From: CAIYMF01 sp943329595
GTDB taxonomy: Bacteria; Actinomycetota; Actinomycetes; S36-B12; CAIYMF01
Assembly (NCBI GenBank): GCA_943329595.2
Contig: CALQEM020000244.1
Coordinates: 1 to 5,140 of the forward strand
Reading direction: 5' to 3'
Length of the DNA stretch: 5,140 nt
Shown: piece after piece, positions 1 to 5,140 of the stretch
How the letters are laid out: each line of letters opens with the position of its first letter
Position numbering within the stretch: the first letter of the stretch is position 1
The notes under the pieces: model-generated
Told to the model about the DNA's origin: nothing
The model's database searches: none
The model's input: only the letters and a program-made list of their open reading frames with translations
Translations under genes and position numbers: made by a program

Positions 1-32
1 CGGAGTCCGCCCGGCTGGAGGCTGCATCGTGA
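1..32 (+). CDS. C-terminal end of upstream gene, probably SenX3-type sensor histidine kinase (partial)
   Basis: The frame starting at base 3 is open from the window edge and reads ESARLEAAS before a TGA at 30-32. That stop overlaps the GTG start of regX3 as GTGA, the usual arrangement of co-translated genes in one operon. Only nine codons are visible and they carry no diagnostic motif. The sensor-kinase identity is inferred from the senX3-regX3 gene order common in actinobacteria, not from this peptide. Confidence 0.45.
   Translation, partial: ESARLEAAS
17..21 (+). promoter_or_regulatory. Ribosome binding site of regX3
   Basis: A perfect GGAGG lies 7 bases upstream of the GTG at 29. It sits inside the last codons of the preceding gene, which supports this start and the operon link between the two genes. 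Confidence 0.7.
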
Positions 33-709
33 CCCGAGTGCTGGTGGTGGAGGACGAGGAGTCGTTCAGCGACGCGCTGTCGTTCATGCTGAGGAAGGAG
101 GGCTTCGAGGTGGGCGTGGTCGCCGATGGCAACCTCGCCCTCGAGGAGTTCGACCGCAACGGCGCCGACATCGTGCTGCTCGACATCATGCTGCCGGGCC
201 TGTCCGGTACCGAGGTCTGCCGCGCGCTGCGATCGAGGTCGGCGGTTCCGATCATCATGGTGTCGGCCAAGGACGGCGAGATCGACAAGGTCGTGGGGCT
301 CGAGCTGGGCGCCGACGACTATGTGACCAAGCCCTTCTCCTCGCGCGAGCTGGTGGCCCGCATCAGGGCGGTGCTCAGGCGAGGCACCGAGGAGGAGGAC
401 CTGTCGACGCTGGTCGTCGAGGCCGGCCCGGTGCGCATGGACGTCGATCGTCATGTGGTCGCCGTGCGCGGCATTCAGGTCGCGATGCCGCTGAAGGAGT
501 TCGACCTGCTCGAGCTGCTGCTGCGCAACTCGGGGCGCGTGCTGACCCGGGGGCAGCTCATCGACCGGGTGTGGGGCAGCGACTACGTGGGCGACACGAA
601 GACCCTCGACGTGCACGTCAAGCGGCTGCGCTCGAAGGTCGAGGCCGATCCGGCGAACCCGGTGCACCTGCTGACAGTGCGTGGCTTGGGCTACAAGTTC
701 GAGGCCTGA
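29..709 (+). CDS. regX3: RegX3/PhoP-type response regulator (OmpR/PhoB family)
   Basis: A 226-residue cytoplasmic DNA-binding response regulator. The receiver domain (about 1-115) has the acidic pocket E8-D9, phospho-acceptor D52 in VLLDIMLPG, the switch residue S79, Y98 and K101 in the KPF motif. The winged-helix effector domain (about 128-225) contains the PLKEFDLLELL segment, the recognition-helix stretch TLDVHVKRLRSKVE and the terminal RGLGYKFE hairpin. Length and sequence follow mycobacterial RegX3 closely throughout. In that family the partner kinase SenX3 phosphorylates the Asp under phosphate limitation, and the regulator then activates phosphate-uptake genes. The GTG start is supported by a GGAGG and a 4-base overlap with the upstream stop. 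No pst transport genes are visible here. The streptomycete equivalent is PhoP, so the symbol depends on the lineage. Confidence 0.93.
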   Translation: MTRVLVVEDEESFSDALSFMLRKEGFEVGVVADGNLALEEFDRNGADIVLLDIMLPGLSGTEVCRALRSRSAVPIIMVSAKDGEIDKVVGLELGADDYVTKPFSSRELVARIRAVLRRGTEEEDLSTLVVEAGPVRMDVDRHVVAVRGIQVAMPLKEFDLLELLLRNSGRVLTRGQLIDRVWGSDYVGDTKTLDVHVKRLRSKVEADPANPVHLLTVRGLGYKFEA

Positions 710-755
710 CTCGGGCGGTCGACTGTTCGGCCGGCGGTCGGTCGGCGGCCAGCGG
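710..755. terminator. Convergent intergenic spacer with a possible weak hairpin
   Basis: This is the gap between the converging ends of regX3 and the lipoprotein gene. GGCCG at 729-733 can pair with CGGCC at 746-750 around a 12-base loop that is itself made of GGTCGGTCGG repeats. There is no T-tract on either side, so an intrinsic terminator is not demonstrated. Its position between two facing genes makes a bidirectional termination role plausible only. Confidence 0.25.
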
Positions 756-1298
756 CTACGACGTGGGGGCTGGGCTGGGCGCGATCCCCTCGTAGTAGCC
801 CGTGGGGGCCATCACCAGAAGTGACACGGTGGTCTGGCCCGCCGACTCGAAGCGCAGGGTGACCGGCACGTAGTGCGAGGTCTGCACGTCGACGCCGAAG
901 AAGTTCACCTGCGGCCCGGACCCGTAGCCCATCGACGGCGAGTTGGCGCCTGCCGGGAGCAGGGGGATGGTGCCATCGCTGATGACCGCGGGAGTCTCGG
1001 CGGCCCCGTTGAGGCTGGCGCCCACCAGGGCGTCCTTGGTGGTCCCGTTGTTGAGCAGGTTGCCCACGAGCGTGACCGACCTCGAGCCCTCGGGGCCCTG
1101 CACGAGGGTGAGGTTCTGGGCCTGAACGGGCCCCAGGGTGACGAACTGACCGTTTCCGGCGGGGCTCAGGCCCTCGTCGACCCACGACTGCCCTGTGCCG
1201 CAGGCGGTCAGGCCCACGACTGCCAGCGCCGAGGCTGCCGCGAGTGCCAGAGGGCGGCGCCGACGGGTGCGGCGCGAGGGGGAGTCAGGCAGAGTCAT
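756..1298 (-). CDS. lpqE: LpqE-like secreted lipoprotein
   Basis: A 180-residue predicted lipoprotein of unknown function. The N-terminus is strongly basic (R9-R15), followed by an Ala/Leu/Val-rich hydrophobic segment (about 17-31) and a lipobox L30-T-A-C33. It should be exported, lipidated on C33 and anchored to the outer face of the membrane. The mature part begins CGTGQ and forms what looks like a single beta-rich domain, with VTLVGNLLNNG near residues 75-85 and a VPVTLRFESAGQTTVSL strand pair near the C-terminus. This matches the architecture of M. tuberculosis LpqE (Rv3584), which is also divergent from carD. It resembles small PCu(A)C-like periplasmic proteins in shape, but the mature part has one His and few Met, so no copper site is evident. 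No Shine-Dalgarno precedes the ATG; a -10 element fits a leaderless mRNA. Confidence 0.8.
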   Translation of the reverse strand: MTLPDSPSRRTRRRRPLALAAASALAVVGLTACGTGQSWVDEGLSPAGNGQFVTLGPVQAQNLTLVQGPEGSRSVTLVGNLLNNGTTKDALVGASLNGAAETPAVISDGTIPLLPAGANSPSMGYGSGPQVNFFGVDVQTSHYVPVTLRFESAGQTTVSLLVMAPTGYYEGIAPSPAPTS

Positions 1299-1310
1299 GC
1301 ACGCAGGCTA
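1299..1310 (-). promoter_or_regulatory. Leaderless-type promoter of the lipoprotein gene
   Basis: On the minus strand TAGCCT (1310 to 1305) fits the actinobacterial -10 pattern TANNNT. Exactly six bases separate it from the ATG at 1298, which would place the transcription start on or next to the A of the start codon. The absence of any purine-rich ribosome binding site upstream agrees with leaderless translation. No good -35 is seen at 17-18 bases; TCGAAC lies about 20 bases upstream (1336 to 1331). Confidence 0.5.
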
Positions 1311-1396
1311 TCGAATCCCATGGCGCGCGCGTTCGAGGCCCCTGTGGGTGGGGATCATGAGGCCGGGCTGACGCTGGGAAGGCGTCCCGATTCCCG

Positions 1397-1405
1397 TGGT
1401 AAACT
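1397..1405 (+). promoter_or_regulatory. carD promoter, extended -10
   Basis: TGGTAAACT matches the extended -10 pattern TG-N-TANNNT, with hexamer TAAACT at 1400-1405. The predicted start site is near 1412, giving a leader of about 21 bases that is mostly ribosome binding site. No convincing -35 lies 16-18 bases upstream, which an extended -10 can tolerate. A GGGAA (1376-1380) and TTCCC (1391-1395) inverted pair with a 10-base gap lies just upstream and could be an operator. Confidence 0.55.
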
Positions 1406-1414
1406 CGGGTTTCT

Positions 1415-1423
1415 AGGGAAGGG
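1415..1423 (+). promoter_or_regulatory. Ribosome binding site of carD
   Basis: The purine run AGGGAAGGG ends 9 bases before the ATG at 1433. It is a strong site, in keeping with a highly expressed transcription factor, and fixes the carD start. Confidence 0.7.
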
Positions 1424-1432
1424 CTACCTCAT

Positions 1433-1915
1433 ATGGCGTTCAAGGTTGGCGAGACCGTTGTCTACCCCCATCACGGGGCGGCGCTGATCGAAGCCGTGGA
1501 GATCCGAGTCATCAAGGGTGTCGACACCGAGTACTTGGTGCTGCGTGTCGCCCAGGGCGATCTCACGGTGCGTGTGCCCTCTGACAACGTCGAGCTCGTG
1601 GGCGTGCGCGACGTCGTCGACGCCGAGGGGCTCGAGAAGGTGTTCGAGGTGCTCCGCCAGCCCTACACCGAGGAGCCCACCAACTGGTCGCGCCGCTACA
1701 AGGCGAACCTCGAGAAGCTTGCCTCGGGCGACGTGATCAAGGTGGCCGAGGTGGTGCGCGACCTGTGGCGTCGCGACAAGGAGCGTGGCCTGTCGGCCGG
1801 CGAGAAGCGCATGCTCTCGAAGGCGCGCCAGATCCTCGTGTCTGAGCTCGCTCTGGCTGAGCACACCAACGAGGACAAGGCTGAGGCCCTCCTCGACGAG
1901 GTCCTGGCCTCCTAG
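1433..1915 (+). CDS. carD: CarD, RNA polymerase-binding transcription factor
   Basis: A 160-residue global transcription factor that binds the RNA polymerase beta subunit and the upstream edge of the transcription bubble, stabilising open complexes. In mycobacteria it is essential and acts on rRNA and many other promoters. The N-terminal Tudor-like RNA polymerase interaction domain (about 1-55) starts FKVGETVVYPHHGAA and keeps R25 and R47, the polymerase-contact residues known from M. tuberculosis CarD. The helical C-terminal domain (about 60-160) keeps W85, the residue that wedges into the bubble, and K90 within the TNWSRRYKANLEKLASGD segment. Length matches the mycobacterial protein (162). 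It is read divergently from the lipoprotein gene and followed after 10 bases by ispD, probably in one transcript. Assignment is near certain. Confidence 0.97.
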   Translation: MAFKVGETVVYPHHGAALIEAVEIRVIKGVDTEYLVLRVAQGDLTVRVPSDNVELVGVRDVVDAEGLEKVFEVLRQPYTEEPTNWSRRYKANLEKLASGDVIKVAEVVRDLWRRDKERGLSAGEKRMLSKARQILVSELALAEHTNEDKAEALLDEVLAS

Positions 1916-1925
1916 GCAGTTCTGA

Positions 1926-2639
1926 GTGACCACCGCCGCTGTCGTTCCGGCCGCGGGCCGGGGCGAGCGTCTCGGTCCGGGGACCCCCAAGGCGCTGCGT
2001 GACCTCGGTGGTCACTCGATCCTCGTTCACGCGATCCGTGCGCTGGTTTCAGCGCGGTCGGTTGACCTCGTGGTCGTGGCGGCGCCGCCCGACGGCGGGG
2101 TCGAGGAGGTGCGGTCGATGCTCGCCGACCACGTGCCCCTCGCGAATGTGGTCATCGTGGCAGGTGGAGCCACTCGGCAGCAGTCGGTGGCCCTGGCTCT
2201 CGCGCACCTTCCCGACGAGGTCGACGTGGTGCTGGTGCACGACGCCGCACGCCCGCTGGTGCCGGCCGAGCTCGTCGACGCGGTCACTTCGGCCGTGCGA
2301 GCAGGCGCTCCCGCGGTCATCCCGGTCCTGGGCGTCGCCGACACGATCAAACAGATCGACGAGGGCGGGCGCGTCGTGCGAACCCTCGACCGCTCCGAGC
2401 TCCGAGCGGTTCAGACCCCCCAGGGCTTCGACCGTGCGCTGTTGTCCCGCGCCCACGAGCTCGCCCAGCAGCACGGCATCGACGACGTCACCGACGACGC
2501 CGGACTGGTCGAGCGCCTCGGCCACACGGTGGTGGTGATTCCCGGCCACGAGGAGGCGTTCAAGGTCACCCGACCCTTCGACCTCGTGATCGCCGAGGCC
2601 GTGCTTGCCCGTCGGAGGTCCTCCGGTGTCATGGTCTGA
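1926..2639 (+). CDS. ispD: 2-C-methyl-D-erythritol 4-phosphate cytidylyltransferase
   Basis: A 237-residue cytosolic enzyme of the MEP isoprenoid pathway. It transfers CMP from CTP to 2-C-methylerythritol 4-phosphate, giving CDP-methylerythritol. The nucleotide-binding signature PAAGRGERLG (8-17) is followed by PK (21-22); R15 and K22 correspond to the catalytic Arg and Lys of E. coli IspD. GGATRQQSV (80-88), VHDAARP with D106, VADTIK with T140, AVQTPQGF (161-168), TDDAGLVE (189-196) and K213 in AFKVTRPFDL are all present, so the active site looks intact. The GTG start is preceded directly by an in-frame TGA (1923-1925), so translation cannot begin earlier; the ribosome binding site is weak (AGGCAG, 1914-1919), suggesting coupling to carD. 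Its end overlaps ispF by 14 bases. Confidence 0.95.
   Translation: MTTAAVVPAAGRGERLGPGTPKALRDLGGHSILVHAIRALVSARSVDLVVVAAPPDGGVEEVRSMLADHVPLANVVIVAGGATRQQSVALALAHLPDEVDVVLVHDAARPLVPAELVDAVTSAVRAGAPAVIPVLGVADTIKQIDEGGRVVRTLDRSELRAVQTPQGFDRALLSRAHELAQQHGIDDVTDDAGLVERLGHTVVVIPGHEEAFKVTRPFDLVIAEAVLARRRSSGVMV
2613..2625 (+). promoter_or_regulatory. ispF ribosome binding site within a perfect palindrome
   Basis: GGAGG at 2614-2618 lies 7 bases before GTG 2626 and decides the ispF start. The same bases form a hairpin CGGAG-GTC-CTCCG, with a five-pair GC-rich stem, that hides the ribosome binding site in its 5' arm. It lies inside the ispD coding region, so ribosomes finishing ispD would open it. This suggests translational coupling; the effect is inferred, the palindrome is seen. 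Confidence 0.6.
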
Positions 2640-3123
2640 CCTGCGAACGGGCATCGGCGTCGATGTGCACCCGCTGGTGGCGGGTCGCCCCATGATGCTG
2701 GCGTGTCTCAGCTGGCCCGACGAGCCGATGGGCCCTGATGGTCACTCCGACGGTGACGTGGCGGCGCACGCCGCGTGCGACGCCCTGCTGTCGGCAGCGG
2801 GGCTCGGCGACCTCGGAAGCGTGGTGGGCACCGACCGGCCAGAGTGGGCGGCCGCCTCGGGCGAGCGGCTGCTGGGCGAGGTGCTGCGGCTCGTGCGGGC
2901 CGAGGGCTGGACCCTGATCAACGTGGCCGTGCAGGTCGTGGGCGAGGTCCCGCGCCTCGGCCCCCGCCGCGAGGAGGCCCAGAGGGCCCTGTCGGCCGCG
3001 CTGGGCGGGGCCTCGGTGTCGCTCAGCGCCACCACCACCGACCGGCTCGGCTTCCTCGGTCGCGGCGAGGGCGTCGCGGCTCTGGCCACCGCGTTGGTCG
3101 GTCGCGCGGATGCCAGCCCCTAG
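2626..3123 (+). CDS. ispF: 2-C-methyl-D-erythritol 2,4-cyclodiphosphate synthase
   Basis: A 165-residue enzyme that cyclises CDP-methylerythritol 2-phosphate to methylerythritol cyclodiphosphate with loss of CMP, two steps after IspD in the MEP pathway; the family works as a trimer. Metal ligands D13 and H15 (GVDVHP) and H48 (after GHSDGDV, 39-45) are present, as are ALLSAAGLGDLG (53-64) and ATTTDRLGFLGRGEG near the C-terminus. The TTDRLG form, where E. coli has TTEKLG, is like that of other actinobacteria. The loop that is FPDTDP in E. coli reads VGTDRP (67-72), placing Arg where the second Asp is expected. I chose GTG 2626, with GGAGG 7 bases upstream, over an in-frame TTG at 2605 that has no binding site. 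The start lies inside ispD. Confidence 0.94.
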   Translation: MSWSDLRTGIGVDVHPLVAGRPMMLACLSWPDEPMGPDGHSDGDVAAHAACDALLSAAGLGDLGSVVGTDRPEWAAASGERLLGEVLRLVRAEGWTLINVAVQVVGEVPRLGPRREEAQRALSAALGGASVSLSATTTDRLGFLGRGEGVAALATALVGRADASP

Positions 3124-3126
3124 GCT
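3121..3126 (+). promoter_or_regulatory. Possible -10 element upstream of cysS
   Basis: TAGGCT fits TANNNT and includes the ispF stop codon. Exactly six bases separate it from the ATG at 3133, the same leaderless geometry as in front of the lipoprotein gene. A TTGGTC at 3094-3099 is 21 bases upstream, too far for a normal -35. If real, this promoter lets cysS-rlmB be transcribed independently of carD-ispDF. Confidence 0.4.
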
Positions 3127-3132
3127 GAGAGC

Positions 3133-3219
3133 ATGAGCACTGTCGCCACAGGGGGTCACACGCAGCCCCGTGACGTCCTCACGGCGCATGTCGCCCCCAA
3201 CCACGCCCGCGCGAGGTAG
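3133..3219 (+). CDS. Putative 28-residue leaderless leader ORF upstream of cysS
   Basis: ATG 3133 opens a 28-codon frame beginning MSTVATGGHTQPRD and ending in TAG at 3217-3219, four bases before the cysS GTG. No ribosome binding site precedes it at a useful distance, but a TANNNT element lies six bases upstream of the ATG, as expected for a leaderless message. The cysS ribosome binding site (GAGGT, 3213-3217) lies within its final codons, so translation of the short ORF could influence cysS initiation. The peptide has three His and no Cys, so it does not resemble the polycysteine leader peptides described in mycobacteria. It may be a regulatory leader, or a chance frame in a 100-base spacer. 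Confidence 0.35.
   Translation: MSTVATGGHTQPRDVLTAHVAPNHARAR
3151..3195 (+). promoter_or_regulatory. Overlapping inverted repeats in the cysS leader
   Basis: The strongest hairpin is CCGTGA (3168-3173) with TCACGG (3179-3184), six pairs and a five-base loop. Its 5' arm overlaps GTGAC (3170-3174), which can pair instead with GTCAC (3155-3159), and neighbouring GGGG (3151-3154) can pair with CCCC (3166-3169). A further GGCG/CGCC stem lies at 3183-3195. These are mutually exclusive in part, as in attenuators, but no T-tract follows, so any effect would be on translation. GC-rich DNA yields such repeats by chance, so confidence is low. Confidence 0.3.
3213..3217 (+). promoter_or_regulatory. Ribosome binding site of cysS
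   Basis: GAGGT lies 6 bases before GTG 3224 and supports that start over the earlier in-frame GTG 3170 and ATG 3188, neither of which has a purine-rich element upstream. Confidence 0.6.
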
Positions 3220-3223
3220 TGCG

Positions 3224-4662
<1,439 letters not shown>

Positions 4663-4663
<1 letters not shown>

Positions 4664-5140
4664 TGGCCGGCAACTCCCAGCGCCGCGGCGCGATGCGCAA
4701 GCCCGGCACGAAGAAGGGCCCCACCGTGGGCAGCGGCGGCCAGCGCCGACAGATGCTCGAGGGTCGTGGCCCCACGCCCAAGGCGGTCGACCGGCCCAAG
4801 CACAAGGCGCACAAGGTGGCCAAGAAGGCCGCGGCCTCGGCCACGACGTCGACTCGGGCTCCCCGGCGCGGGTCGAGGTCGACCGAGTGCGTGATGGGCC
4901 GCAACTCGGTGGTCGACGCGCTGGTCGCGCGCCTGCCGGTCACAGCCCTCTACGTGGCGCTCGGCGTCGACGCCGACGACCCCATCCGCGAGGCGCTGCG
5001 CATCGCGGGCAACCGTGGCGTGCCCATCATCGAGTCGTCTCGCACCGAGCTCGACCGCCTCTGCGAAGGCCCCCACCATCAGGGCATCGCGCTCAACATC
5101 CCGGCCTACGAGTACGCCGACGCCGAAGACCTGCTGGTGC
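4663..5140 (+). CDS. rlmB: 23S rRNA 2'-O-methyltransferase RlmB, TrmH/SpoU family (partial, 5' portion)
   Basis: The frame opens at ATG 4663, overlapping the cysS stop as TGATG, and is still open at the window end after 159 codons. GAGGA at 4649-4653 lies about 10 bases upstream. Residues 1-74 are a basic, low-complexity tail (MAGNSQRRGAMRKPGTKKG, then GSGGQRR, LEGRGPTP and Lys/Ala-rich stretches) of the kind seen in actinobacterial members such as Rv3579c, and likely contact RNA. From about residue 75 the SpoU substrate-binding domain begins (MGRNSVVDAL at 78-87, ALYVALG at 95-101), including the HHQGIAL motif before the window ends. The SPOUT catalytic domain with the knotted SAM site would follow outside. 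RlmB in E. coli methylates G2251 of 23S rRNA; the exact target here is inferred. Confidence 0.88.

Noticed and set aside
756..1200. Copper-chaperone function for the lipoprotein, from its PCu(A)C-like size and shape
   Set aside because: The mature chain has a single His and few Met, so the His/Met metal motif of that family is absent.
1200..1298. Twin-arginine signal peptide on the lipoprotein, given its Arg-rich N-terminus
   Set aside because: The Arg run is not followed by the x-F-L-K type consensus; a Sec lipoprotein signal with lipobox LTAC explains it.
873..1487. 204-residue plus-strand ORF across the lipoprotein gene and into carD
   Set aside because: It lies opposite lpqE, crosses the divergent promoter region and overlaps carD in another frame, and its translation has no family character.
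2605..2625. ispF starting at TTG 2605
   Set aside because: It has no ribosome binding site upstream and adds seven residues not found in the family; GTG 2626 has a perfect GGAGG 7 bases away.
3170..3223. cysS starting at GTG 3170 or ATG 3188, giving an N-terminal extension of up to 18 residues
   Set aside because: No ribosome binding site precedes either, the extra residues (MTSSRRMSPPTTPARGSA) are not like family N-termini, and GTG 3224 has GAGGT at the right distance.
3124..3223. T-box riboswitch upstream of the cysS synthetase gene
   Set aside because: The spacer is only 100 bases and lacks the T-box antiterminator consensus and specifier stem; it is too short for the family.

Overview
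The window comes from a very GC-rich actinobacterium. GC-biased third codon positions, GTG starts at regX3, ispD, ispF and cysS, and the gene set itself all say so. The order two-component regulator, small lipoprotein on the opposite strand, carD, ispD, ispF, cysS and rlmB is the same as the Mycobacterium tuberculosis block around Rv3579c-Rv3584 for the last six genes, and resembles the Streptomyces phoP-carD region. The genus cannot be fixed from sequence alone. No mobile element, CRISPR array, tRNA or rRNA is visible. This is a chromosomal housekeeping region.

Layout. Bases 1-32 hold the last codons of an upstream gene, probably the SenX3-type sensor kinase, overlapping by GTGA with regX3 (29-709, +), an OmpR/PhoB-family response regulator. 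A 46-base gap separates it from a converging lipoprotein gene (756-1298, -) that looks like LpqE. A 134-base divergent intergenic region (1299-1432) carries a leaderless-type promoter for the lipoprotein and an extended -10 promoter for carD (1433-1915, +). carD is followed after 10 bases by ispD (1926-2639), which overlaps ispF (2626-3123) by 14 bases. A 100-base gap precedes cysS (3224-4663). That gap contains a second leaderless-type promoter and a 28-codon ORF that ends 4 bases before the cysS start. rlmB begins on the last base of the cysS stop codon (4663) and runs off the window end.

How the genes work together. SenX3-RegX3/PhoR-PhoP-type systems sense phosphate limitation. CarD binds RNA polymerase and stabilises open promoter complexes, notably at rRNA promoters. 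IspD and IspF are two steps of the MEP isoprenoid pathway. CysS charges tRNA-Cys and RlmB methylates 23S rRNA. The carD-to-rlmB run is therefore a growth and translation-capacity cluster, probably transcribed from the carD promoter with an extra promoter before cysS.

Nothing here is a wholly new system. The most interesting unexplained parts are the short leader ORF with alternative hairpins before cysS, the palindrome enclosing the ispF ribosome binding site, and the LpqE-like lipoprotein, whose role is unknown but whose position is conserved.
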